In this document: positions 26,475-39,015 of the stretch, one piece after another | Position numbering within the stretch: the stretch's first letter is position 1 | Layout: each line of letters starts with the position of its first letter | NCBI RefSeq assembly: GCF_000203795.2 | Contig: NW_006281109.1 | Span: 568,001-632,000, forward strand | DNA length: 64,000 nucleotides | Reading direction: 5' to 3' | From: Batrachochytrium dendrobatidis JAM81 | Taxonomy: Eukaryota; Chytridiomycota; Chytridiomycetes; Rhizophydiales | Notes under the pieces: generated by a model | The model's input: the letters and a program-made list of their open reading frames with translations, nothing else | Database searches by the model: none | Told to the model about the DNA's origin: nothing | Position numbers and translations under genes: made by a program

Positions 26475-27952
26475 TTAAGCTTGCAGTTGATTTTGCAATT
26501 TGGTTAGAAATCCACGAGCTGATTTTGTACTCACTGCCCGACCATCGACTGCAAGATCAAACACTAGTACAGAGTTGGGTTGCACTTTGCAAACTGTAGG
26601 CAGTTGACCAACCAATTCATCAAAAATACTACTGTTTGATTTAAAAACAGTAGTCACTTGGTTTGCGTCATCAGTTTGATAGGACAGTGCATTGCCATCT
26701 ATAGCGGTAGCAATTGGTGAGCAATGGTTGCAATCTAGCAACGTATCCAGAATGTCATTGCTTGTATTGTCAGTTGATGCAGATTGAAAGGGGGTAGATT
26801 TTTCAATATGCACTGTGAGAATAGCAGTATTGGATAAAGACAGAGGCGTGGTGGGTGTTTCTGTATTTGGAGATCCGATATAATCTCTCAATCTAGAATA
26901 AAGTATTATTCTAGATTAGAACAATAAAAGTATTTACGCATCAAACATGGATCTAAACACATTGCCTACTGGAAAACATTCAAGGCTTCGATACTTGTCT
27001 TGGAGTCGACGAATTTACGAGATAAAAATGCTCGGGTGGTCTTTTTTCCAGCAGGAATGATCATACTAGACTGTCCAATTGCAGAATCACGAACAAGAAG
27101 AATGCGTTCGAATGGATGAACCATGGCAGAATTACTGGCTAGTTTAAATTGTGCATTTACTAACCATTAATGGAATCAACCAACGAATTAGTATATCAGT
27201 AGTATGTGATCAGAAAGTTAATCACCAAACTGCAATACAATAAAAAATACCATCGGGTGCTTCAACCAATGCATTCGCGACAGCACTGGCGACAGCGTCT
27301 TGAATACTTGGTAATCCTAAATAAACAGAATAAATCAATGAGTAACTATTTATGGCGACAATGATAAGAAATGATATTTTACGATCAACGCAGATTGGTT
27401 AAAGTTTAGTTTACCATGAATATCCGAAACAGCAGAAAGATTGACATGAAGTGAGTGATGTATAACGGGAATAGGGTAAAATGGAGTATCGTCGACAGTA
27501 GCTTGTATGGCAACAGGTTGAAACTGAGAGTCAACCCTAACAGATTTGTGAGAAGCAACTGTAGGGTTGCTCAAATATGCCAATACATCACCCTTTAACA
27601 GTCTGTTTTTTGGACCTAAGCAACCGAATGAGATGATCCAAGTAATGCAGGGTTAGAATAGAACATTCAGAAATTGCAGTGTATAGAAACACAAGTTAGA
27701 CATTAAAGCAGTGCATACCAGAAGGAGAGATTGTAGAAACAACATCTTTTGATAAAGAAAAGCGTCCAATGATGCTAGCAACGGCAGGAGAATAAGTTTG
27801 AATAGTAATGGAATGAGTTGCGTAAGTTCGTGCACAGAATGGAGTTAATCTTTGAAATGCTATAAGAATTGAATAAAGGTCGTGAGCAAGAGAATGAATT
27901 GAATAAGAAATGTTAGAAACATACCAAAGCAGCAAGTAGTAGTAATACACAT
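26475..27952 (-). CDS. PDX1: Fungal E3-binding protein of pyruvate dehydrogenase (PDX1/protein X), no lipoyl domain
   Basis: Component that anchors dihydrolipoamide dehydrogenase (E3) in the pyruvate dehydrogenase core. Exon 1 is 27925-27952 and exon 2 is 27719-27859. They give MCITTTCCF then FQRLTPFCARTYATHS, which looks like a mitochondrial presequence. Directly after it comes a peripheral subunit-binding domain: YSPAVASIIGRFSLSKDVVS joined across an intron to PSGPKNRLLKGDVLAYL, close to the family pattern ..GPKGRLLKGDVLAYL. The rest resembles an E2 acyltransferase core (SIQDAVASAVANALVEAPD then VNAQFKL; end SVLVFDLAVDGRAVSTKSA). The catalytic DHRxxDG is degenerate, the His position being Asp. 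No lipoyl domain (DKA motif) precedes the binding domain. An intron of about 68 bp near 26998-27066 is needed to keep frame in the middle. The stop is TAA 26475-26477. Confidence 0.75.
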
Positions 27953-28254
27953 GATTTGCAATACTAGGAATAAATTCAAGTTGATTTTAAAGAACTGAAC
28001 AGATCTGTAAAGCAGTCTTACAGTCACGTCAAATCATTTTTTTATATTCTTATTAAAACATTACATTTGACAAAACCATTTCAAGTATTTATACGATCAA
28101 CTTGTTTAAAGTATTATTAACTTGTATTAACTGTTATTTTAATAAGAATAATAAGAATTAACAGACTATTTTTGACCCTTATTTAATGTCTTGCGTGAAT
28201 CCAGCTTTAACAATTCATTCCAAAGATTTGTGTTTTGCTACAAATTTCATCACA
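27953..28254. promoter_or_regulatory. Divergent promoter of PDX1-like and RIP1 genes
   Basis: 302 bp of very AT-rich DNA between two start codons that point away from each other. Both genes encode mitochondrial respiratory-metabolism proteins, so shared control is plausible (inference). The part around 28075-28160 is nearly all A and T. Confidence 0.55.
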
Positions 28255-29486
28255 ATGTCATTGCGCACCACTGCAAAGACTCTCTGGACAGTCGTTTCTG
28301 CTCGTCCCTCTGTCGCTGCTTCTGCTACTGTCACTTCCTCTCATGGAGGTCCTTCTGCTGCTCATTCTGGCTCCCGTGCTTCTCTGAATGGCTCTTCCCT
28401 TTCTGTAAAAACTACTTTTGTTGGTGCGTACACTTGGTAGCACTGATGATATAATAACACATGTGTATCTATCCATGGATTGCTGCTTGACTTTTCTGGT
28501 TCTAACCCACTTGTTCAACTTACACTCTGCACTATTGTCACTCTGCTCTGTTTCTCTAACCTTGCATGTTGGTGTGATCACGCTCCTTTTTTTGTGGTCT
28601 TGTCAATGTTATAAACCATTCGATCTGTATCTTAGGCCGCTCTTCTTTCCAACAGAAACGTTTTTTTGCTTCTCCTGTCACCATCGCTGATGCTGACCAT
28701 GACGTTACCGCCCCTCCTACTGCCCAGCAATCTTACAAAAAAAATCCTGCTACTTACAACGATCAGGCTTCTCGCAACTTCACCTACTTCATGGTCGGTA
28801 ATCTCAGCGCTATTGGTGCCATGTCGGCAAAAAACATTGTCACAGACTACTTGTTGAATCTGTCTGCTTCTGCTGACGTTCTTGCCCTTGCCAAGGTCGA
28901 AATCAATCTTGCTGCTATTCCTGAGGGAAAGAATGTGGTCCTCAAGGTACTTTTAGTCTGATCAACTTTATATCAACCATTCACTATAACCTTTGTTCTA
29001 CTTGATAGTGGCGCGGAAAGCCCGTCTTTGTTCGTCACCGAACTGCTCAAGGTAAGAATCAATCAGATTCATTCAAATTCAAATTCAACTGTTGGAAATT
29101 TAATCCCATCTGCATTCATTCTACTTTTAGAAATTGCTGAAGCCAACACTGTCAATCTTGATGAACTGCGTGACCGTGAAGCTGATGCTGATCGCACTCA
29201 GAAACCCGAATGGCTTGTCATGCTTGGCGTCTGCACACATCTTGGTTGTGTACCACTCGGAGAAGGTGTGTTTTATATTGAATGTCACATTCGTTGTTGT
29301 ACACAACACTCATTTGAATATTACTGTTAATTAAACTCGGTAGCTGGTGAATATGGCGGCTGGTTCTGCCCCTGTCACGGATCTCACTACGACATCTCTG
29401 GTCGTATCAGAAAGGGCCCTGCACCACTCAACATGGAAATCCCTCCTTATGAGATCAAGGATGATGACAAACTTGTCATTGGTTAG
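28255..29486 (+). CDS. RIP1: Cytochrome bc1 complex Rieske iron-sulfur protein
   Basis: Carries the 2Fe-2S cluster of respiratory complex III in the mitochondrial inner membrane. Presequence [20 protein letters not shown]. Next comes a Ser/Ala-rich linker, then [20 protein letters not shown] and the single membrane helix region, [15 protein letters not shown] split by an intron, and the two cluster motifs [13 protein letters not shown] and [13 protein letters not shown]. It ends with [17 protein letters not shown] and DDKLVIG before TAG 29484-29486. Five exons. The start is ATG 28255, as an upstream in-frame extension to about 28190 lacks presequence character. Confidence 0.97.
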
Positions 29487-29669
29487 CTGAATATCACAAC
29501 CACCTACCTGAAATCTTATTTTAAAATTAAAAAGTTGGGGAGGTAGAATCATGAAAGTCTAGTTATCAAGTCTTTTTATATTTTATTTCGCGTTCATTTC
29601 TTGGTTTATTTTGCAACATAGTGAATGCGACACCTCCAAATTGCTACTACATTGATGCTTAAAAATAGT

Positions 29670-31631
29670 TTAAATGCAGGTCCCAAACTCGACAGTTTTA
29701 TAATCCAGCGTGGCAAGATTCACCAGTACCACAGTACCAGTGTTTGAAAATGAAGGTACAAGAATCACCCGAGTAGTTTCCAAAGTCGGTTCGCCATCTC
29801 CACATAACTCAATCACTTTGGTATCAAATTTAGTTTGGTTGCCAATAATGTATAGATGGGGTCGGACAGTGATCACCATTGGATCGTTTTGAGAAAACGG
29901 ATAGCAGGGAAGCGTGTCAGGTGCCGTGGGTGCTACATGGCCCCATTTCAACACTTCAGATGCTAGATCTACGCCCTCTGCAACGTTTGTCATTTTGTAC
30001 ATGTCGTCAAGAGACTGTCCTGCATCCACAAGAATACTAATCATCGTGTTTGAGATGGTCATACCAATGTTAGAATTCTTGCCACCTCTTTATTGAATTG
30101 GTACATGAACAACCAATACTCTGATGCTTTCAAACATATCACAACATGCATTTTAAAAAGGAACTTGCCTTGTGCCTCCAACTGTAGCAGTATAGGGATT
30201 TGTCACCATGCTTAGACTTGTCAAATTGCATGCCGAGTGAAAGATTGACGAATGAATGGGCTGTTGGGGTAAAAAACTCGTCGTGGGGTCAGTAGCTCCA
30301 GGTACCACATCTACAGGCATGGATTGACCCACTGAAACCAAAAACTGATCTACTGTATCCACTACCCATTCATTGTACTCATTTGGATCTGGACCATGAA
30401 ATTTCAATTTTGCTTTTTGAAGTGTTTCGGCACTGACGTGAAGCTGCGCCATGGTATTACCACAGATGACAAGACGAGAAATATGGCTGATTTTCAACTG
30501 ATCTTGAAACGTACCAGACTCTCCTGTGAGAAAATCTCGAAGGAGTTCGTATCGCATATCGTATTGCCCATCCCCTTCGAAATTAAGACCACTCACAAGC
30601 GCAATCCACGGATGATCTTTTACAATAGTTTGGTTAGAGAAATTCACAAGCATGATTGAAATGGGTTCGAGATGCAGCTATAACATATATTGCACCCATT
30701 TATACCTGAATCAGTCGAGATGGGTAGCGGAGGTTGTGGATCAAAAGCAGCATAGCATACATCCAAAACCTGAAATTCGCCTTCTTGATTTTCAGATCCA
30801 AGCAAAGCAGCAATCACTCCTTGAAATATAAATGTGAGCTGGTTGATCTAGACATTAGGAAGCTACTCAAGACTCACCCGTCATAAACACGGTAGTTTTT
30901 ATTATATCTCCAGTCAAAACGATCCGGCCAGATTCATCTTCAAGTAAAACAGCATCTTTTTCGCTAACGTACTTGTTTTTTGGAGTCGGTAAAGCAGTCC
31001 ATTCCTACAAGATTGCATAAATCAGATTAAACTATGCATACGTCCATGTTGATTTAAATCAAAACTAGAGTATGCAGTCAAATACCTCTCTAGACACTTC
31101 GTCCAAAATATTTGGTTTTTCGGACATATCTAGAAAGACAGTTCCGATAATGTAGCACAACACTCCAGTTTGAACATCCACGACACGAGGCACATGCTGA
31201 GGTAAAGCTGATTCAAGAATCAATCATTCAACTGTTCAATGACTGGCAAACAGCGATCGCATCAACACACCCAACCAGACTATTCAAACTCGAGAGAACA
31301 GCATTCAGATTCAAGCGCACAATCAGATTGCTTACATGAAACAGTAGACCATCGTTTTTGAGCAGCAGCAAGAACTCTAGGACGAAGTAAATTCAAACGA
31401 ACAAAATACAAACTGGCATACTGCGAAGCATAGTTCAAACCCTTGATGCTAAACTGAGTATTATCAGTATTTATATCAGTCTGAATTCTAAACAATTGCT
31501 GATTGTCATTGACGTCTTTTGGCCGAGTCAAAAGCGATTCACTAAAGAAACCAATCAAAAGTCAGTACAAATCATGCATTCTTCAGTAACACAACTTACT
31601 CTGCTGTCATTGACGATTCAACTCCCAACAT
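29670..31631 (-). CDS. POLD2: DNA polymerase delta small (B) subunit, POLD2/Cdc1/Pol31
   Basis: Second subunit of replicative DNA polymerase delta, with an OB fold and an inactive calcineurin-like phosphoesterase domain. Seen: start MLGVESSMTADESLLTRP, QYASLYFVRLNLLRPRVLAA near 31400, IALVSGLNFEGDG, HISRLVICGNTMAQLH, QSMPVDVVPGATDPT, FLPQQPIHSSIFHSA and SMVTNPYTATVGG, then after an intron DMYKM and HVAPTAPDTLPCYPF, HLYIIGNQTKFDTK and ILVPSFSNTGTVVLVNL. All are in the order found in POLD2. The stop is TAA 29670-29672, the start ATG 31631. Its start lies only 99 bp from the divergent ALG8 start. Confidence 0.93.
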
Positions 31632-31730
31632 CGATTCAAGATTTGATAATTTGCTTTCGATTCAATTTGATTGTATTCCTGAGGACATTTTATGGTATTG
31701 ATTTTGCAATTAAAAATCAGACTTTCCATC

Positions 31731-33946
<2,216 letters not shown>

Positions 33947-34020
33947 TGGTCTTTAATAAATCAAACCACACATCTTGACATATCAAAAACATTGCCATGT
34001 TTAAAGTGAGCGTGCAACAG

Positions 34021-34563
34021 GTGCAGCCATATTCGGCTAAAATGAAACATGAATCATGTCAAAGTACAATACATTGTCAGTTCCTACTCCATTTACTGGA
34101 CAGCATGGTTTAGTAAACTCTACTGATGCTCATGTTCAACTGTGTATCAACACCAAACACGTATTACAAGATCCAATCCATTGCCAAACATGACCAGTAA
34201 CTATTGAATGATTGACATGGAAACAACCCCGTTGCATTCTCAGACGTGCAATTACTTTTGAATTAGAACGTGAATGTATTTGAGAGTTTAGGATACACCA
34301 AGTGAGTAAGAGTTTGAAAACAGGTGAATCAGTATCTGGATTGCAATGAATGAATCTGTGATCGTGCAATGTATGGCTATGCCAAATGAAAAAGTAGATT
34401 TAAAACCATAATGTGAGCATCATATGAATACTGTGAAGAATTGAAGGTGTCTATTAAAATCAATTTCTAATAGGTGCAACGAATATTTAACCATTGTTTC
34501 AAAGCAAAGGAAAGTCATTGCAAGATAAATAAGTGATCCATTTTACATGAATACGGCTGTAAA
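34021..34563. mobile_element. MITE-like element, type D (inverted terminal repeats)
   Basis: The left end (34021-34047) contains CAGCCATATTC then TAAAATGAAA. The right end (34537-34563), read on the other strand, has ACAGCCGTATTC then TAAAATGGA. The two ends therefore form imperfect inverted terminal repeats of about 27 bp around roughly 490 bp. The interior has no convincing gene. Its segment 34329-34389 matches 59849-59910 in reverse, with five substitutions and one indel by eye, and the last 80 bp resemble 63209-63299. It fills most of the gap between ALG8 and the NT-C2 gene. Confidence 0.6.
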
Positions 34564-34594
34564 CAGCATGATTAGAATGACTACATTGGGATGC

Positions 34595-36002
34595 CTACGC
34601 CCTGTTTGCATTGGCAAATATCTGATCAATAACTTCAGCATGTTCAGAACTACCAATAGTGCTTAATCGTTGAAGCACCGATGTCTAATGCATTGGATGG
34701 AAATAGATTGAAAATCAACCATTTATGAAAGAATGGTATATCAGGACGACACGTTGAGTGTTAGTTATATCACAAGAAACAATGCAGCAAAATGGTAATA
34801 GACGGCTGTGTGATATTACCGATTCAGTTTCAACTGGAAATGCGCCTGGCTCTTGAGTTATCCGTCGTTCCAAGGTTTCTCCGCGGACGGCGTCCAACGG
34901 AGATTCCAATCCAGTGCGCGATTTGACAGTAGGGCTAAACGTGGAACAATGAAAGCATGAGTATAAGCAATCTATAGTCTGCTATGTATTGTGATTCAAG
35001 CTATGTAATTTACGTGTGAAATGTGGAAGAATCGCCCTTGATCAATTCCATATGCAATGTAACCCTTAGTATAGAGTTGAGTTTAGTTTCTTGCAATAGT
35101 ATTTTTCGAGAAAGCGTTTTTTGTCCTGCAGCCTCGGCCAGATTCAGCAACACAATTCCAACCTTTTCCGTATTTCGAGTTCCCACAATCTCCTACAAAA
35201 TGAACGAGTGTCAGATTAGATATGAAAATCATCTCAAGTGAAACTGTAGATATACTATTTATGAATGAGTTTCATGAAATGTAATTAAATCACTTGCTTG
35301 TTTGACACTGATTCGTAGATCTGATGATTGTAGCATCATGTCTTCTTTTCCAATTATGAGGGTGACTTCAAATTCAAACTCGTTATTCCAAACCACTTGA
35401 TGGTCCTTGACTGTTGATCTATGGTAAAGACCATTGTGATGGATTATAAATGAGTATTCAAGAAACACATTGTGCAGAGTTAGCAACAGCGAAGCTATCC
35501 ACGATACATAAAAACGAATCAAATGCCATGGGTAATGGTTTGATGATCAGCAGGAATTTGAGTTGGTATGTGTAATGAATCCATAGATTTTTGCTGATGA
35601 ATACAGCAGAATTGCATTTGCAGTCATCATTCTAAAGACTGGAACATGACAGACTCCAATTGATTAGATGGGTATTCAAGAGCCAATAGAGTTGCAGACT
35701 TGTTACAGACTTGTTGCAGACTCGAGCCATTTGATGTTTTTATCGTAATATCGTCAAAAAGCAGCATTGATAGCGAGTCTAGGAATATAAAATGGAATCA
35801 AAGCGCACAGTACGATATGTGTAGCAATGGTCGAATCCAGAAAGAATACAAACCTTTGAGTAGATCCTTTAGCAGCACTGCCAGAAGTTAGTTTCCATTT
35901 GGCAAAGTAGAGACCAGACACATAGGGCAAATTTGAGAGTTCGTGGATTGTACAGCGACAATGAAACTTGACTTTGCGATTAGCAGGAGTGAAGAGTGAC
36001 AT
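34595..36002 (-). CDS. NT-C2 domain protein (EEIG1/FAM102-like)
   Basis: Member of the N-terminal C2 (NT-C2) family, thought to act at membranes in trafficking; precise role in fungi not known to me. The start MSLFTPANRKVKFHCRCTIH is followed by LSNLPYVSGLYFAKWKL, then SGSAAKGSTQR. After introns come VKDHQVVWNNEFEFEVTLII, DLRISVKQ, EIVGTRNTEKVGIVLLNLAE, KILLQETKLNSILRVTLHME, and the linker LERRITQEP. It ends with STIGSSEHAEVIDQIFANAN; an Asp/Glu-IF tail is usual in fungal members. ATG 36002, TAG 34595-34597. About 300 residues in about seven exons. Confidence 0.75.
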
Positions 36003-36273
36003 GATGGAGTGTTTCTAGTGCGAGTCAGTCAGCAATAGCAAATGATCGATTCCAAGTAAAAAATGAGTAGTTTGTGAATAGAATGGCAAGTTGCTTCAGT
36101 CGTTTCTATCAATACGCGCTCATGAGCAAATCTCGATGTTTCGCATTGGATGGCTCGAGTCACGCTCAGATGGATTCGCTGTCTTGTCTGCAAGCAATTC
36201 AAACTCTTACAAATCCACTGCTGAGATTTCTCATTCTCAACTTGAATTCTGCTTGCTTAATATTCTGTCAAGC

Positions 36274-36696
36274 TTACAGTCATATTCACGTGATAATATT
36301 TATCTTTTTACAGTCATATTCATGTATAACACTAAACTATATGATAATCTCATATTTGGTACTAATCTTATTGGGTAATATTGTTTTATAAACTCGTTAG
36401 TTTCTTTATGTTCATTCTTGTACAAAAATACAGAGTGAATCTTTACATCCTTGTTTCAATACATTCTACATTCTTGACATCTCTTGAAATATTTGATTTA
36501 AATCAAATATTGAGTGATTGATATGTAGAGTTGCATTTTTGAGATATGTTGAACTAGAGCGTATCTGATATTAGAATAGAGTTTTAATTAAAAGAAATCG
36601 TCAATCTCCAATAGCGACCGTTTATTCTGGAACAAAATCATCAATCCAAAATCGATACAGAAAAGTGTTTCATTTTGCGTGAATACGACTGTAAAT
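36274..36696. mobile_element. MITE-like element, copy C (full length, inverted relative to copy B)
   Basis: The reverse complement of this stretch aligns with 60308-60725 from end to end. Shared blocks include TTGACTTTG/TTGATTTTG..GAATAAAC, ATCAGATACG..CTA.TTCAACATATCT, AGATGTCAAGAATG, TTTTGTACAAGAATGA and TTTATAAAACAAT. The left end has two TIR-like copies (TTACAGTCATATTCAC at 36274 and TTTACAGTCATATTCATG at 36307). The right end is TTTGCGTGAATACGACTG then TAAAT at 36674-36696. A 24-bp palindrome sits in the middle. No coding capacity. The last base of the terminal TGTAA-A is the first base of the MAT1 start codon. Confidence 0.75.
36488..36511. repeat. 24-bp perfect palindrome
   Basis: Arm AATATTTGATTT (36488-36499) is followed with no spacer by its exact complement (36500-36511). 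It lies near the middle of MITE copy C. Copy B lacks a matching palindrome at the corresponding place. Confidence 0.9.
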
Positions 36697-38209
36697 GACT
36701 ACTGCTGCTGGCATAGCTGATGGTGCTCTCGATAACGAGAGATGTCCAGTATGCAAATCAGACAGATACTTGAATCCTACTATGCGACTATTGGTCTCTC
36801 CTTGCTTTCATAAAATGTATTTGCTACTCTGTCATCACTCCATCCAACACATGGCTTATGTTGGCCATTCAAATGGCATCTTCAGTGTCTGGTTGTTGCT
36901 ATAAGCTGCTTATCCATCCCATTCAACTTTATAGGTGCGAGTCCTGCATTAACCGTCTTTTTCTTTCTGGTCCTGCCCCTTGTCCAATCTGCAAAGTCAC
37001 TCTACGTAAAAGCAACTTTGTGTCGCAAACATTTGACGATCTATATGTAGAAAAAGAGATTCAGATCCGTAAAAAGGTTGGCAGATAGTAAGTTGAAATA
37101 CTCGTCACAACCTCATAGCTTCATGTCATGAGTTTAATCACTATTCAATAATGTATAGTTTCAATAAACGGCTCGAAGACTTTGCTGGCAATCTACGGTT
37201 GTATAATGATTATCTAGAGGAAGTCGAGGAAATCTGTAGGCTTTTTAATCCAACTTGGAGTTTGTAAAACTGCATGTTTATTCTTGAAACTAACACTTCA
37301 AGAATACTACTTTGTTTTTGATCCACAAGTATTCAACATGATCAATGATGTCGATGTACAGCAAACACAAGAGCGTATTGAACGCTTTAGATTGGAAAAC
37401 AAAGAGATCATTGCTGCAAATATTGCCATCCAGGTAGATTGGATTTATGCATCTATTTCACCAACTCTTTTTGGTCCTGCAAACACTGCGTTGGACTTGT
37501 AAACCATTTGCTTATTTTTGCTATTATAGAGATCGGAGGAGAGAGCTGCGTTTCTTTTATTGGAAAAGGAAAAAAAAGAAAAACTATTGCGAAAAGAAGC
37601 TTATTTAAATCAAGCTCTTGAAGAAGAAAAGGCTAAAAAGCATGAGCAAATAGATATCATTAATCAGCTGGTATGTTTTGGATCTACTCAACGCATCAAT
37701 CAAGGTTGATGATATACTAACACTTTTCAACAGGCATCGGCAGAATCGGCATCAGATGTGATGGACATTGTCAACAAGTCTAAACTAAAAATGGCACCCC
37801 AAAAAGGATTACGTTTTGCAGATGTTCATATTGACTTGAATATGGATAACGAGGATGATACTACAGTATACGACGTGTTGTTAGATGATGGTACTTATGA
37901 GCCATTTGACGGGCTGTATTGTGAGCCTATTTATTATGCAGCATCTATAAACTATACAGATCCGTAAGTACTGTATACATGCTGGCTTTTGGAATGTTTT
38001 GGATCGGATTTTTGAATGATTCAGCAGCGTTCATTTAAAGTTTTTGATCAACTTACACCTATTGTTTATCATTGATCAGTATGGCTCAGCAATTCAAGGT
38101 AGAAGGAAAGGCTATCCAGCTTAAAGCAGGTGGATACAGTGCCAGTATTGCACAACAGCGGGCATTATCCTCAGCATATGCTGGTATCTTTGTAAACCTG
38201 CCGAATTAG
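36695..38209 (+). CDS. TFB3: CDK-activating kinase assembly factor MAT1 / TFIIH subunit Tfb3
   Basis: RING-finger subunit that holds CDK7-cyclin H to TFIIH in transcription and repair. C3HC4 RING: CPVCKSDRYLNP, then PCFHKM joined across an intron to CESCINRLFLSG and CPICKVTLRK. The family continuation follows: FDDLYVEKEIQIRKKVGR, FNKRLEDFAGNLRLYNDYLE (after an intron), VFNMINDVDVQQTQERIERF, a basic/acidic coiled coil (RERRLLLEKEKKEKLLRKEA-type near 37540-37620), and a short C-terminal segment. It ends GYSASIAQQRALSSAYAG then LPN and TAG 38207-38209. The start is ATG 36695; the 13 residues before the RING are longer than usual. That ATG overlaps the end of MITE copy C. Confidence 0.92.
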
Positions 38210-38415
38210 CACAGATTAAGCTTGATAACCACCATGATTTTGGACCAGTGTACTGGCAGCCTTTGTATTGATGGCATGCAAGCTATTCACAACACTGCCG
38301 TATTTAAGCGAAATAAACTCTTATCAAGAAAATAGTTTATTCGACATGAATACTAGAAACCGAGTGGCATCGGATCTGAAATGATATTTCGATTATATAC
38401 TAGCTAGAAAACAGT

Positions 38416-38901
38416 TTAAATCAGACTATGCGTGTCCAGCTCTGTCACTGTAACAGTAGTGACCTTTTTCGGAGCAGCAATGACCGAGACTGACTCGACA
38501 GCATCTTTTGAATCCGAAGCAGTATCTGAATAGGCTTTACCGCGGCCAATCGAGTCGATGATCTCAAGCTTAGGCATCACAGCAGCCAGACGACTGTATC
38601 GCTCTCGTCTGTGTTCTCTCTTTTCTTCCTTTTGTCTATTTTTAGCCTTTTCAACCTTTTTCTTATGCAGCTCTACTTTTCGCCTGTGAAATCCAGTAAG
38701 AAAATCTCTGCAGCATCACATATTGAATTGGATTGAAAACTGTTAGAACAGCCAAAGCAGCCTGATTCAATCAGACTAATCAAGTGGATTCCATATCAAC
38801 TCAAGAATAACCCACTTGCGAGCAGTTTCGTCAAACTGGACACTTTCCACTTTAGGTTTGGCTGGCTTTCTTGCTGGTTTGAACTTTTTTTGATGTTTCA
38901 T
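38416..38901 (-). CDS. RRP17: Nucleolar rRNA-processing protein Rrp17/NOL12
   Basis: Small basic nucleolar protein of the Rrp17/NOL12 family, a 5'-end exonuclease factor in 60S ribosome maturation. Two exons: MKHQKKFKPARKPAKPKVES then VQFDETARK, joined across an intron (about 38717-38818) to the family core DFLTGFHRRKVELHKKKVE, followed by KQKEEKREHRRERYSRL-type basic helix. The C-terminal end is TVTVTELDTHSLI before TAA 38416-38418. The start codon is 114 bp from the divergent GPKOW start. Length (about 125 residues) is at the short end for the family. Confidence 0.82.
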
Positions 38902-39015
38902 TGCGGGCTAAATAAAAATTTCACTTTGCATCGATTTCATGTGCATATTTGGGCGAAATTTATTTTGCCCAAATAGTAATTTGGCGAGTTTTGACTTGAT
39001 CTCAACTTTCACATA

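Noticed and set aside
34136..34369. 77-residue open frame on the minus strand inside element D
   Set aside because: No family resemblance, cysteine/histidine-rich random composition, and it overlaps a piece that recurs as non-coding sequence at 59849-59910.
35692..35722. Three short repeats of TTGTTGCAGACT type
   Set aside because: A short simple repeat within an intron region; no sign of function.
36074..36391. Two overlapping plus-strand open frames (95-105 residues) upstream of MAT1
   Set aside because: They run across the left end of MITE copy C, show no motif, and look like AT-rich chance frames.
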